Notes: generated by a model not told the origin, from the sequence alone. Positions 29,552 to 39,336 are shown, numbered from the stretch's first letter. The stretch is 64,000 bases of DNA from Saprospiraceae bacterium (GCA_016718205.1 JADKEB010000033.1:124001-188000); one strand, 5' to 3'. Numbers and translations are program-made.

Positions 29552-30856
29552 ATGGAAACAGATCAGTACAAACAAAAGAATAAATCTAAAACGGTTGTTA
29601 CATTAAGGAAAGGATTACAAGTTGGCGAAAGCATTCTTAATGGTATAGTTGGGGACTATTTAAGTGGGTCATCAAATGGCCTTTCAATAGACATGCAGTT
29701 TTTCAGACATGGACAGCCCTTAGTTTTGGATAAGGGTTTCCCCGAAAAATATGATGCACCATTGAGTCCAAAAATTTGTATACTTGTCCACGGATTACTT
29801 AACAACGAAACCACATGGAATTATAGAGAATCTGATGAGATAAACTATGGAAGCTTACTTCAAAATGATTTGAATTACACACCTTTTTATGTACGATACA
29901 ATACTGGAATACATATATCTGAAAATGGTAAACTACTATCACAATTGATTGCATCTTTGATCGCAGTTTATCCTGTTCGGGTGAAAGAAATTGTCATGAT
30001 TGCACATAGTATGGGTGGCCTTGTGGTAAGAAGTGCCTGTCACTATGCTCCTTTGCAGGGCGCAGACTGGTATTTACAAGTTAGCAAATTGATATTTATG
30101 GGTACACCACATCTTGGGGCACCACTGGAAAAATTTGGGAATGCTGTCACATATCTCCTGAAAAAAGTACCTGTATCTTATACAAAACTTACAGGGGACA
30201 TTATCAATCTGCGAAGTGCCGGTATCAAAGACTTAAGATATGGTTATCTGACTGATGAAGATTGGGAAGGCCATCATCCTGACCAATTACTCAAAAACAA
30301 TAAAACAATAGTACCCCTTCTGGAGCATGTTGAGTATTTTTTAGTAACAGGAACTTTGACTAAAGACCCGGAAAGCCTTGCAAGCCAATGGTTTGGTGAT
30401 GTCATGGTTCTTAAAAGCAGTGCAACTGGCCATTCACGAAATAAACATCATCTTGATTTTAATCTTAAAAACCATAAGGAATTTGCCGGTGTGGCGCATC
30501 AAAAGCTGGTCAATCATCCGGAAGTTTATGATCAGATCAGATCTTGGATGTCAAAAAAAAGAAAAACAGCCGGATTTTCACCCTCGGATACTACATTAAA
30601 TATAAACAAAAGAAAATCATCGCACTTTCCAAAAGTATCAGATAATAAAAAATCAAAATTAAGCGGTATCAAGACATTGTCCGCTGACGCATTCAAACAT
30701 AGCATTTCCAAACTGGAAGAACTAAACGAAAGCAGAATTACTTATAAAATACTGAATCACATACCATTAGTCAATATATTCAGCAAAGAAATTGAGAATA
30801 CTCAGGTACAATTGACCTCCAAGATGTTGCGCTCATTAAAGAAATTAGTCACATAA
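29552..30856 (+). CDS. alpha/beta-hydrolase, PGAP1/lipase-like
   Basis: The protein has 434 residues from the ATG at 29552, 5 bp after the RNase HI stop; an in-frame ATG at 29525 would add 9 residues and overlap that gene. CILVHGLLNNETTW is the oxyanion-hole HG motif and IAHSMGGLVV the nucleophile elbow GxSxG-like site; GTPHLGAPLE follows, as in PGAP1-like lipases. A His late in the chain (GVAHQKL) may complete the triad. No signal peptide is seen, so it is probably cytoplasmic. The last 120 residues are lysine-rich and unrecognised. The substrate is unknown; esterase or lipase activity is expected. Confidence 0.75.
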   Translation: METDQYKQKNKSKTVVTLRKGLQVGESILNGIVGDYLSGSSNGLSIDMQFFRHGQPLVLDKGFPEKYDAPLSPKICILVHGLLNNETTWNYRESDEINYGSLLQNDLNYTPFYVRYNTGIHISENGKLLSQLIASLIAVYPVRVKEIVMIAHSMGGLVVRSACHYAPLQGADWYLQVSKLIFMGTPHLGAPLEKFGNAVTYLLKKVPVSYTKLTGDIINLRSAGIKDLRYGYLTDEDWEGHHPDQLLKNNKTIVPLLEHVEYFLVTGTLTKDPESLASQWFGDVMVLKSSATGHSRNKHHLDFNLKNHKEFAGVAHQKLVNHPEVYDQIRSWMSKKRKTAGFSPSDTTLNINKRKSSHFPKVSDNKKSKLSGIKTLSADAFKHSISKLEELNESRITYKILNHIPLVNIFSKEIENTQVQLTSKMLRSLKKLVT

Positions 30857-31066
30857 TTTTGATGTATTTATTTAAGTTCTTCCTTCGTTTAATGGGCACA
30901 TTTCAGTCCCAATAGGATTTAAACCCCTTGAAGTTACCCTGATTTCTTAAAAAGTGATTCCATTATATTAAGTTAGATAATCAACCTAAACAATTACATT
31001 TTGATTGAATAATCCTAATATTTTAGATTGCAAAGCAGTACTCTTATGAATATTTCTACTTTTCAT

Positions 31067-31074
31067 TATATTTG
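31067..31074 (+). promoter_or_regulatory. candidate -7 box for the M14 peptidase gene
   Basis: TATATTTG matches TAnnTTTG exactly, 25 nt before the ATG at 31099. No clear -33 partner is present. The rest of the 240-bp gap before it shows nothing else. Confidence 0.45.
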
Positions 31075-31098
31075 AGCTTTTCATATTAAAAAATTAAA

Positions 31099-33009
31099 AT
31101 GAAGTTACTTGTATTTCTTATCTCGGTCATGTTTTGTTATTCCGGTTTAGCTCAGGATGCTTTGTATTATAAAGCACCTTTGTTTCCGGAACAGAACAGC
31201 AAGACAAAATTTTATACAGTCAAAGGAGAAAGACATGGACCATCTTTTTTCAAAAAAGATAGTTTTCCGGAAGTAGAATACAAACCAGGAGAAAAACTGA
31301 CTTTTGATATCTATCATACACCAGATGTGATGTATCACTGGTATAGAAAATGGGCACAAGAGTATCCTGATATTACAGATCTTTATGAAGTAGCAAGATC
31401 ATTTGAAGGACGTCCGATTTTACAGATGACCATTACCAATAAAAAGACCGGTAAACATACAGATAAACCAGCAGCCTATTTTGAAGGAGGAAGACATGGA
31501 GGAGAGGTGACGTCTTCAGAATCAGTGTTGTGGTTGACTAAACACATTTTAGAAAACTATGGAAAAGATCCTGAGATAACCAAACTGATCGACACCAAAA
31601 CTATCTATGTAAGGCCCCAGAATAATCCAGATGGCACCAGTATGTATTTGTTTTCAGCACAGAGCAACAGGAGTACTGTCAGGCCCCATGATACAGACCG
31701 AGATGGATTGCTGGACGAAGATACAAGTGAAGATTTGAACAATGATGGCATCATACACATGATGAGAAAAAAAGCATTAACGCCGAAGGATAAAGAAAAA
31801 GCCAATTATGTCATAGATAAAAGGATATCAGGAGACCGACTCATGAAGCAGGTCGTGGAAGGTAAAGGTGATTATATACTTTATTCGGAGGGGATAGATA
31901 ATGATGGTGATGAGAAGTATAACGAAGACGGTATCGGTGGATTGGACCTTCATAGAAATTACCCGGAAAACTGGCGACCGGACACTGGCGGTGACGAAAC
32001 TGAAAGAGGCTATGTTCAGTTTGGAGCTGGTGAGTATCCGCTTAGTGAAATTGAAACCAAATCGGCCTTCTTGTGGTTGATATCGCACCCAAATATTTCA
32101 GTTGTCAACTCTCTGGACACCAGAGTACCCATGCATCTCAGGCCACCTTCCACTTCATCATCTGAAGAATCTATGTTTCCCAAAGACAGGAAGATATACG
32201 AATATTATGATTCTTTGGGGTTATCTATTACCGGCTATCCATGGGCAGGCGATGTGTACAATGTCTATCATACCCGCAGAAAATTCAACAATGTCACAGG
32301 TGATCCCAATAAACCAACTCCACTTTTTGGTCACGGTCCGGATTTTGGGTATTTTTATTACGGTGCCATCTGGTATGGTGATGAATTGTGGAATAATGGA
32401 GCGATGAAAGATTACAATGGTGACGGAGATTACGATGATTATGATGCTATCATGTGGGATGATGAAGCCAATGGTTCCAAAGGATTTAAACCATGGTCAA
32501 AGTTCAACCATCCCCAACTCGGTGAAGTGGAAATAGGAGGTTTTCATCCAAAGTTTTTTTCACAAAACGGACCCACCTGGCAGCTGGAACGCTGGATTAA
32601 AAAACAATCCTTGTTCAATCTCAGAATGGCCATGGATCTGCCCTGGATAGAGATAAAAGAAACAAAAGTAAGTAAAAAAGATAGTATCTATGAAGTCTTT
32701 GTTTCCTGGACAAATTCAGGTAGGCTTCCGGTTGCACTTGATCAGGCCAAAAGGGTGAAAATCGTTCAGGAGGATAGGGTAGTGCTCGATTTTGAAAAAG
32801 ACCTGCTCAAAGGATTTGATAAAGCAAGTGTGATAATAAAAGAACCTACTACACACGATAAGACCATCTTTGCCGGTTATGCTGAACCGGGCCAAACGAA
32901 ATCTGCCATTTTTAGAGTAAAAGTCAATAAAAAAGAATCAGTGAAAGGCAGACTAAAATTATTATCCACTCGCGGCGGATACATTGAAAAGGAAATCGTT
33001 TTTGATTGA
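31099..33009 (+). CDS. secreted M14 family zinc carboxypeptidase
   Basis: The protein has 636 residues with a signal peptide (GLAQ, residue 19). The zinc site HxxE is GRHGGE (His133, Glu136), with the substrate-binding NNPDGT after it and the third zinc His in LDLHRNYPENW (His285). Inserted between them are acidic loops: DTDRDGLLDED (198-208) has the exact DxDxDGxxDxD pattern of calcium-binding loops, and IDNDGDEKYNEDG and YNGDGDYDDYD are similar. The C-terminal 100 residues form a beta-rich domain. It trims C-terminal residues from peptides outside the cell. It stands alone, convergent with a di-haem peroxidase gene. Confidence 0.88.
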   Translation: MKLLVFLISVMFCYSGLAQDALYYKAPLFPEQNSKTKFYTVKGERHGPSFFKKDSFPEVEYKPGEKLTFDIYHTPDVMYHWYRKWAQEYPDITDLYEVARSFEGRPILQMTITNKKTGKHTDKPAAYFEGGRHGGEVTSSESVLWLTKHILENYGKDPEITKLIDTKTIYVRPQNNPDGTSMYLFSAQSNRSTVRPHDTDRDGLLDEDTSEDLNNDGIIHMMRKKALTPKDKEKANYVIDKRISGDRLMKQVVEGKGDYILYSEGIDNDGDEKYNEDGIGGLDLHRNYPENWRPDTGGDETERGYVQFGAGEYPLSEIETKSAFLWLISHPNISVVNSLDTRVPMHLRPPSTSSSEESMFPKDRKIYEYYDSLGLSITGYPWAGDVYNVYHTRRKFNNVTGDPNKPTPLFGHGPDFGYFYYGAIWYGDELWNNGAMKDYNGDGDYDDYDAIMWDDEANGSKGFKPWSKFNHPQLGEVEIGGFHPKFFSQNGPTWQLERWIKKQSLFNLRMAMDLPWIEIKETKVSKKDSIYEVFVSWTNSGRLPVALDQAKRVKIVQEDRVVLDFEKDLLKGFDKASVIIKEPTTHDKTIFAGYAEPGQTKSAIFRVKVNKKESVKGRLKLLSTRGGYIEKEIVFD

Positions 33010-33025
33010 TGGTTCTAAAGCCTTA

Positions 33026-33079
33026 GAGTATGATTAAACATGCCACTTGGAAACAAATGAAAAAAGTTTAAACATACTT
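33026..33079. repeat. short palindromic element (family 2, short form) between convergent genes
   Basis: GAGTATGATTAAA at the left and TTTAAACATACTT at the right are imperfect inverted copies, with GCCACTTGG-like sequence between. The same 54-bp layout recurs at 45604-45657. It fills the gap between the M14 and di-haem stop codons and could act as a terminator in both directions. Confidence 0.6.
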
Positions 33080-33082
33080 TTA

Positions 33083-34264
33083 TTACTGCTTGAATGGATT
33101 ACTCCATTTTGGATCTGAAATCATCTCTGAATCAGTCAATGTCTTCAGAAATGCTACTAAAGCTTTTTTCTCAAGATGGGTAAGATTAAGTTGTTTGACA
33201 TTGCCTTTTCCATCAGTAAATTTTGAATCCAGGTCCCTGTGCTGCTTTATACCCGAGCTGTAATGTTCTACTACTTCTTCGAGGGTTTTGAATCTGCCAT
33301 CATGCATATATGGTTTGGTAAGATCTATATTTCTGAGGCTCGGGATTTTAAATTTTCCATTATTTAAACCCTTATCTTTATACTCAAGATCCAAGCCTAT
33401 ATTGGTGGCCCCGCGAAGATCTTGGCCTGAGAAATCTCCGCCATAAGGATCTCCCGGGCCATCTAAAGCACTGAAGTTATTTCCTCCATGACAGGTTGAG
33501 CACTTTGCCCGATCACTATGGAAGATGTCGTTACCAAGTCTTTCAAGTTCTGTAAGATTTGCAAAATTATTATTCAATCCCTGATCAAATCTCGATCTGT
33601 TGGAAGTGATGGAACCCACAAATTGGGACAGTGCTGTAGATATTCTTTCTGGAGTCACCTGTTCGGTGCCAAAAGCTTTGTTGAAAAGAGGTTTGTAATA
33701 GGCTGTATTTTCTAATTTTTCTATCAGGCGGCTTATATTTTCCATACCCATTTCTATATGATTTTGAACCGGCTGAAGTGACAAATCATGAAGTGTTTTC
33801 GATCTTGAGTCCCAGAACAAATTGTTTTGGACAATTGGATTTGTGATACCCATACTATTTCTTCCTGTTATTCTTCCTTCAAAACCAGTGCTAAACTGAA
33901 GCCCGTCGGCGAAAGCTTTCTCCTGATGGTGACAACTTCCACATGCAATCGTATTGTTCAGTGACAACTTTGTATCATAAAAGAGAACTCTTCCCAAAGT
34001 AGCGACCCACGGTTTTATAGTTACATTACCCACAGGTTCAAACACAAATTGACCATTTATCATTACGGGTTGACCGTTGATAAATTTTATGTTTCTGTTG
34101 GTGACCCCCGCTGGATTTGTACCTTTTGGAAGCCTTAGTCCATCATAAGCAAATGGTACTGCAGGCAGTATCGGCTTAAGTTCATCTCCGGATACAGTGG
34201 CGTTATCTGCACAAGAATAAAGTAGGCCAACCATAAGGCAAATAATTGAAATCAGTCTAATCAT
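33083..34264 (-). CDS. di-haem cytochrome c peroxidase / MauG family lipoprotein (1)
   Basis: The protein has 393 residues with a lipoprotein signal (LLYSCADN, Cys18). Two haem c sites are visible, CGSCHHQ and CSTCHGG, and PYMHDGRFKTLEEVVEHY provides the Met-His region conserved in bacterial peroxidases. It would reduce peroxide or oxidise a protein partner in the periplasm or at the outer face. Two related genes (42571-43665 and 57957-59306) occur in the window, too different to be recent copies. No MbnP-like partner is next to this one. A TACTTTTG box lies at 34301-34308. Confidence 0.88.
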   Translation of the reverse strand: MIRLISIICLMVGLLYSCADNATVSGDELKPILPAVPFAYDGLRLPKGTNPAGVTNRNIKFINGQPVMINGQFVFEPVGNVTIKPWVATLGRVLFYDTKLSLNNTIACGSCHHQEKAFADGLQFSTGFEGRITGRNSMGITNPIVQNNLFWDSRSKTLHDLSLQPVQNHIEMGMENISRLIEKLENTAYYKPLFNKAFGTEQVTPERISTALSQFVGSITSNRSRFDQGLNNNFANLTELERLGNDIFHSDRAKCSTCHGGNNFSALDGPGDPYGGDFSGQDLRGATNIGLDLEYKDKGLNNGKFKIPSLRNIDLTKPYMHDGRFKTLEEVVEHYSSGIKQHRDLDSKFTDGKGNVKQLNLTHLEKKALVAFLKTLTDSEMISDPKWSNPFKQ

Positions 34265-34300
34265 TGGTATAGATTTTTTAAAAAATTATAAATATGTTTA

Positions 34301-34308
34301 CAAAAGTA
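34301..34308 (-). promoter_or_regulatory. candidate -7 box for di-haem peroxidase 1
   Basis: The minus strand reads TACTTTTG (TAnnTTTG), 37 nt before the start codon. The -33 element is not evident. Confidence 0.35.
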
Positions 34309-34454
34309 ACGCAATTATTTTGAAATTGTGATGTATAAAAGTGACATTAACAAAATTATGATTTGGATTCGCTTCATTAAATCATCTCAAACATTTTGTA
34401 TCAAATATGATTTACTGTAAGATTATCAACAAATGTGGTTCTGTTTATCTAATG

Positions 34455-34631
34455 GGTGTATTTCATTTTTTCGTTTCACATTAAGAATCACCCATTTTTT
34501 TGCGATTCAGGCAAGATGCCTCGCTTGAATATATTGCATCGTAGCTAAAAGCTACGACGAACAAAAAATAACGCTAACTTGATAAGTAACATCCTCTTAT
34601 TATGGCACAGTGCGAAAAAATGAAATGCACC
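34455..34631. repeat. MITE-like inverted-repeat element (family 1, copy A)
   Basis: The left end GGTGTATTTCATTTTTTCG (34455-34473) and the right end CGAAAAAATGAAATGCACC (34613-34631) are inverted copies with 18 of 19 matches. The core holds the hairpin CGTAGCT-AAA-AGCTACG. Relatives lie at 63133-63288 (complete) and 62672 on (right end lost). No coding sequence is inside. Confidence 0.8.
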
Positions 34632-34767
34632 TTATTTAATCCACATTGATGGATCATAGTTTAGATAATGAATAATGATATACCAATTCTTAAGGGTAAT
34701 CCAACAGTAAGTTATCAATTATTAAAATTTTCTGAGTTTGATAAGTTCAAAAAATCTGTTTATGTCA

Positions 34768-34952
34768 GAGTATGGATAAATTTTTATTACCTTAAAATCA
34801 AACTATTATGAACCTGACTTCAAAATAGTCGCCTTATATAGTTCACCTGCCTGCCTAAAATATAGTTGTCAGATAGGTTAAATGCGTTGATGATTTAATC
34901 GCCAGAACCAAAATCTCTTGATTTACAACTAAGAATAATTTTAAACATACTC
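34768..34952. repeat. MITE-like inverted-repeat element (family 2, copy 2)
   Basis: GAGTATGGATAAA (34768-34780) and TTTAAACATACTC (34940-34952) are its ends. Over its length it is the reverse complement of the element at 45445-45597, with about 25 extra bases inside. Together with the family 1 element it accounts for most of the 700-bp gap; nothing else is seen there. Confidence 0.75.
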
Positions 34953-34968
34953 TAAACTTATTTTACCT

Positions 34969-36087
34969 TTGAGTGATTTATATCCAAGCGAAGAAAGATT
35001 GAGCAACAATAAAACATTTACATCATCACTACCCGGTAGAATCATCCTATCGGATCATCATGAATACCTGTATTTCAGTGGAACGTCATATCTTGGCATA
35101 GGACGTCAGCCAGGATTTCAAACCATATTGCTCGAAGGATTTGATAAATATGGGACGATCTACTCCGCTTCACGTCATAATAATGTGCAACTGTCTATTT
35201 ATGATGAAGCCGAAGACTATCTTGCTTCTGTCAACCAAGCTGAAGGTGCTGTCACGGTTTCATCAGGTTTGCTTGCAGGCCAACTGGTGATGAGCATGTT
35301 GGAAGGGTCAAAAGTGATTTATGCTCCGGGTGTGCATCCCGCTTTGTGGGAGCTTGCCGCTATTCATAATGATTTTATAGATTCAGTCGATTTTAGAAAT
35401 AGGATAGCTGAGCATATTGTTGGAATTCCAGATAGGGCGACAATTTGTGCCAACACTATAGACCCTTTGAAGTGCCAGCTTGTAGCGTTTGATTGGGTAA
35501 AAGAATTGCCGGATAATCATGATATTACTCTTGTATTTGACGATTCCCATGCATTTGGCATCAAGTCATATGACAATCCCTATTTCGGTTCCTATCATGG
35601 CAGAGGGTCCTACAGTTTTCTGAGGTCGTTGATTCCTGCTCATATAAAATTGATAGTTATCTCTTCTATGGCAAAAGCGTCAGGAATACCGGGAGGTATC
35701 ATTTTTTCTGACAACACAACGATCCAAGCCATCAAATCGATGCCGTTATTTGCAGGCGCAACTCCGATAGTGCCGGCATATCTTTATGCATTTATACATA
35801 CTAAGTCAGTATACGATCAGACACACCAGGAGTTGATGCATAATATCAAACTTTTTATGGAATACAATAGTGACATCCTGAATCAATTCAGATACATCGG
35901 AGATTATCCTGTATTTTATACAACAAGGAATGAACTGTATTCCAAACTAATGGATCAAAAGATTTTGATCTCCAGTTTTGCCTATCCCGATCCGGAGGCA
36001 CCACCTATTACGCGTATTGTCGTCAGTGCTCTGCATACAGAAGATGATATTCAATCCTTGAGTGAATGTTTGAAAAGATGTACTTAA
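34969..36087 (+). CDS. BioF/KBL-like PLP-dependent enzyme of unknown substrate
   Basis: The protein has up to 372 residues. No ATG is near the start; TTG at 34969 or 34999 is possible, and the first overlaps a TACCTTTG box at 34964-34971, favouring the second. It has the alpha-oxoamine synthase layout: YSASRHNNVQLSIYDEAED, VFDDSHAFGIKSY with PLP Asp and His, and ISSMAKASGIPGG with the probable Schiff-base Lys. It differs clearly from the true Kbl at 25091-26293: the SMAKASG stretch replaces GTFGKALGG. No biotin or sphingolipid genes are adjacent, so the reaction is not assigned. It follows the family 2 repeat directly. Confidence 0.7.
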   Translation: MSDLYPSEERLSNNKTFTSSLPGRIILSDHHEYLYFSGTSYLGIGRQPGFQTILLEGFDKYGTIYSASRHNNVQLSIYDEAEDYLASVNQAEGAVTVSSGLLAGQLVMSMLEGSKVIYAPGVHPALWELAAIHNDFIDSVDFRNRIAEHIVGIPDRATICANTIDPLKCQLVAFDWVKELPDNHDITLVFDDSHAFGIKSYDNPYFGSYHGRGSYSFLRSLIPAHIKLIVISSMAKASGIPGGIIFSDNTTIQAIKSMPLFAGATPIVPAYLYAFIHTKSVYDQTHQELMHNIKLFMEYNSDILNQFRYIGDYPVFYTTRNELYSKLMDQKILISSFAYPDPEAPPITRIVVSALHTEDDIQSLSECLKRCT

Positions 36088-36132
36088 AATTCCTTGTACA
36101 ATGAGGGAAATATGAGATGATCAATGCCCTAT

Positions 36133-37395
36133 TTAATCATTCACTGACTTTCTGATCCCTTCAAACAGCCAATTGGCCAAAGCTTGTCTGTTGGTGTTGA
36201 TGATGAGTCTTTTTTGGTCTGAAGTATTGCGTATATTGGCCAATTCAACAAACAGTAAATCCGGTTTCAGATTTCTTACCATATATATGCCTCTATCCTC
36301 AACAAATCCTTTATATCCTCTGTCTTTTTGATGTTGATCATATTTAGAAGAGAATACGTCCTGAGTATTTTCAGCCATTTTTTTACTTCCGGGATTATTT
36401 TTATTGTAGTAGAAAAAAACATCCTGCCTTGTTCCTTTGCTCCTGGAGTCCACATGTATTTCGATAGCCTTCTGCACTTTAACGCCTTTTTTCCTGTATT
36501 TTTTATAAAGGTGATTGACTTCATCTATTCTGTCCTTAAGTCTTCTCTTTTGATTTAGCGGTATCAAATCTTCTCCCATTAGTTTTTCATCATTATCACA
36601 AATGAGGTACTGTTCATCTCTGATACCATCGTTTTTGTCCTGCACTATCATGTGAACCGTGGCACCATGTTGCATCAAATCTCTGGCCAGCCTCAATGCT
36701 ACATCATAAGCATACTCATCTTCGCACATTTTGGAAGGACAGTCACTACATACAGCTCCGGGGTCAGGACCGCCATGTCCACTTATGATATAATACACCT
36801 GACCTGATAGAGTCAAATCTTCCACATGAACGATATTATATCCCTTGCCCATAAGAGGTACATAAATTTCTTTTAAACCGGTTCTTTTCATTTCAGTTGC
36901 CGTGGGGATGATCGCATTTGATTCCGGTTTTTTATCAGCAACTATTAAGTCATTAATGGTGGATCTATCAGATTCAACAATTTCTTTTTCTTTTTCACAA
37001 TTGTATTCAGCATAAGGCACCCAAAGTTTTCCATTTTCTTTGTAGTTTTTGTCCCGAATTCCCATTTTAAGAAGGTCGGTGTTAAGCTTTTCTATCTTTT
37101 TAGCAATACTCAGATCATTGATACCTGCTGAGGTGCGGATGTTTTTACCATTGTACTCTACTATCTGAAGAGGAAGTTTATACACCTTACCTGCTGATAT
37201 TTTATTTGGGTTTTTTAACTTATTGATATTTCTGAATGCATCAATATTACAAAGATGGGGTGTGAGTAAATGTCTTTTGAGAAGTTTTTCTATATTTTCT
37301 CCTTTTTTGACTCGGGCCACTGCATGATTTGAAGCCGATAGAGCACTTGGAAGCATCAATAAAAATCCTGTGATATAAACAAAATATCTTAACAT
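36133..37395 (-). CDS. N-acetylmuramoyl-L-alanine amidase with LysM-like N-terminus
   Basis: The protein has 420 residues with a signal peptide. VKKGENIEKLLKRH and a nearby segment resemble a LysM-type peptidoglycan-binding domain (about residues 25-75). The amidase_3 catalytic domain starts at ISGHGGPDPGAV (first zinc His), continues to AIEIHVDSRS (second His) and ends with FVELANIRNTSD (catalytic Glu region). It cuts the bond between muramic acid and the peptide. Four cysteines in CSDCPSKMC near residue 220 are unusual for the family. No division genes adjoin it. Confidence 0.82.
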   Translation of the reverse strand: MLRYFVYITGFLLMLPSALSASNHAVARVKKGENIEKLLKRHLLTPHLCNIDAFRNINKLKNPNKISAGKVYKLPLQIVEYNGKNIRTSAGINDLSIAKKIEKLNTDLLKMGIRDKNYKENGKLWVPYAEYNCEKEKEIVESDRSTINDLIVADKKPESNAIIPTATEMKRTGLKEIYVPLMGKGYNIVHVEDLTLSGQVYYIISGHGGPDPGAVCSDCPSKMCEDEYAYDVALRLARDLMQHGATVHMIVQDKNDGIRDEQYLICDNDEKLMGEDLIPLNQKRRLKDRIDEVNHLYKKYRKKGVKVQKAIEIHVDSRSKGTRQDVFFYYNKNNPGSKKMAENTQDVFSSKYDQHQKDRGYKGFVEDRGIYMVRNLKPDLLFVELANIRNTSDQKRLIINTNRQALANWLFEGIRKSVND

Positions 37396-37596
37396 AAAAA
37401 TCGGGTTTTGAATTCAATGTCACAAAAATACATATTATAATTAAATTTAATATGTATTTTATGATATTTTTTATTCCACTATAACGAATAAGTGGAAAAT
37501 TATAGTGTTTAAGTACATAATTGGTGGCATAACATGGCCTATTTCAAAAAATATTATGATTTTTGTAACATTTTAAAATATAATGTCGTCATCCAC

Positions 37597-38118
37597 ATGT
37601 CAACGAACGATAATAAAATGAATGCTCTTAATTTGCCATTTAAAGATAAATTGTATCGATTTGCTTTAAACATTGTGGGCAATACATTTGATGCTGAAGA
37701 TATTATGCAGGAACTGATGATTAAGATTTGGAACCGTATGGATCAGTATAACGCTATTGACAATAAAGAAGCCTGGTGCATGACTGTAACCCGAAACCTG
37801 GCCATAGATAAAACCAGAAATAAAAAAGTAAAGACTAATGACATTTCTGAGTATCACCATCTGCGTGATGACGATGTGACACAGGATCGGAAAATTGAAA
37901 TAGATGAGCGATTTGGAAGTATCATGAATCTGGTCAATCAATTGCCTGAAAAACAAAGGGAAATCGTCCATCTCAGGGATGTGGAAGGATACACTTACCA
38001 GGAGATTGCTGATATGACGGAGACTACGCTTGACTTTGTGAAGGTCAGTCTCCACAGAGCTCGTAAAACGCTTAAAGAACAATTGTTAAAAAGAAACATA
38101 AAGGGGTATGAGGCCTGA
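37597..38118 (+). CDS. ECF RNA polymerase sigma factor
   Basis: The protein has 173 residues from the ATG at 37597; an earlier ATG at 37534 adds 21 residues not typical of the family. Region 2 is seen in LYRFALNIVGNTFDAEDIMQ and IKIWNRM; region 4 in LPEKQREIVHLRDVEGYTYQEIAD followed by the recognition helix VKVSLHRARK. It would direct RNA polymerase to a small regulon. Its last 11 bases overlap the membrane protein gene behind it. Four more genes in the same direction follow, which is a recurrent layout in Bacteroidota. Confidence 0.92.
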   Translation: MSTNDNKMNALNLPFKDKLYRFALNIVGNTFDAEDIMQELMIKIWNRMDQYNAIDNKEAWCMTVTRNLAIDKTRNKKVKTNDISEYHHLRDDDVTQDRKIEIDERFGSIMNLVNQLPEKQREIVHLRDVEGYTYQEIADMTETTLDFVKVSLHRARKTLKEQLLKRNIKGYEA

Positions 38119-38764
38119 TTTAAATATCTTGATAGAAAAATACTGGGAAGGAGAGACTTCCATAGAGGAAGAACATGACTTAAAGGCATATTTCAGAGCC
38201 GGAGATGTCAGTGACGAACACCTTCCTTTCGTTGATTTATTCGGCTGGATGGATGATCAGGCATCAGTCAAGATGGATGTTTCTCTTGATATGGATGAAA
38301 TGTTGAACAAGTATTGGGAAGGAGAGACCACATTGAGAGAAGAAGAAATGATCAAGGCATATTTCAAAAGTGGAAATGTAGCTGAAAATCATAGAGAGTA
38401 TAGTGATTTGTTTCAATATTATGATGAACAAAAAAATGTGGTTTTCCATGAAAATCATAAGGTAACATCGCAAAAAACATCAAATACTGATGAAAAAGTG
38501 ACCAAAATATTTTCAATCAGGAAGATTCTTTTTGCAGTGGCTGCTGTTTCAGTGTTGGTTTTTAGTGCCATCAATGTATTTCAGATCATCAATGACAATA
38601 GTCATAAACAACAAACGGCAGAGATCATAGAAATAGAAGATCCTGAAGAAGCACTAAGAGTGACCCGGGAAGCCTTGGCTCTTGTTTCAACCAAATTCAG
38701 AGAGAGTCAGGAGACTGTAAGGAAAAATATGGAACCGTTGGAAAAAGCGGCCATTTTTAAATAA
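38108..38764 (+). CDS. probable anti-sigma factor with duplicated N-terminal motif
   Basis: The protein has 218 residues. Two copies of about 45 residues occur in tandem: KYWEGETSIEEEHDLKAYF and KYWEGETTLREEEMIKAYF, each followed by a similar VSDEH or VAENH and DLF tail. They precede one membrane segment (ILFAVAAVSVLVFSAINVF, about 137-160) and a periplasmic tail with helical heptads. The position after the sigma gene, with an 11-bp overlap, and a single membrane span make it the likely anti-sigma factor. The duplicated motif may bind the sigma factor, but no known zinc anti-sigma motif is present. Confidence 0.72.
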   Translation: MRPDLNILIEKYWEGETSIEEEHDLKAYFRAGDVSDEHLPFVDLFGWMDDQASVKMDVSLDMDEMLNKYWEGETTLREEEMIKAYFKSGNVAENHREYSDLFQYYDEQKNVVFHENHKVTSQKTSNTDEKVTKIFSIRKILFAVAAVSVLVFSAINVFQIINDNSHKQQTAEIIEIEDPEEALRVTREALALVSTKFRESQETVRKNMEPLEKAAIFK

Positions 38765-38801
38765 AATCATATTAATTAACCATTTAAAATTTTAATGACA
38801 C

Positions 38802-39311
38802 ATGAAAAGTATTTTTTCATTAGCGATAGCTATGTTTATTACTCTGGCAGGTTTTGCACAAACAGATGCCATAGAGCGATTTTTTAAAGATTATCAGGAC
38901 GACGAAAACTTCACGATCGTATACGTCAGTCCCAAAATGTTTCAGATGGTCAGCAAAGTGACTGATGGCAGTGATGACAAGGAACTTTCAGAAATAGTCA
39001 AGGACTTAAAAGGTTTGAGAATCCTTACGTCCAAGGTCAATCCTGAAAAAGTTTATGCTGATGCCAACAAACGACTGAATATCAAAGAATACGAAGAACT
39101 GGTGACTGTGAGGGACAAAGGTTCGAATGTAAGATTTGTGACCAAAGAAGCCAATGGTACGATCAATGAGTTATTACTTCTTGTAGGTGGTAAAACTGAG
39201 TTTGTTATGATGAGTTTTGTAGGAAATATCGATCTGAATAAAATTGCCAAACTGGCGAAAAAATTAGATATCGATGGCGCAGAACATCTTGATAAAGTCA
39301 GGAAGAAATAA
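38802..39311 (+). CDS. DUF4252 protein (1)
   Basis: The protein has 169 residues with a signal peptide (AGFAQ). It has the DUF4252 pattern: an N-terminal segment with FTIVYVSPKMFQMV, a middle LRILTSK segment, and a C-terminal FVMMSFVGNIDLNKIAKLAK. Function is unknown. Three consecutive relatives follow the sigma/anti-sigma pair, so they are probably its target genes. Confidence 0.85.
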   Translation: MKSIFSLAIAMFITLAGFAQTDAIERFFKDYQDDENFTIVYVSPKMFQMVSKVTDGSDDKELSEIVKDLKGLRILTSKVNPEKVYADANKRLNIKEYEELVTVRDKGSNVRFVTKEANGTINELLLLVGGKTEFVMMSFVGNIDLNKIAKLAKKLDIDGAEHLDKVRKK

Positions 39312-39336
39312 TTTCAAACTCACAAAGCGTACAAAA

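Noticed and set aside
34613..34631. Terminator function for the family 1 element end
   Set aside because: It pairs only with the far end 140 bp away, and neighbouring genes do not converge on it.
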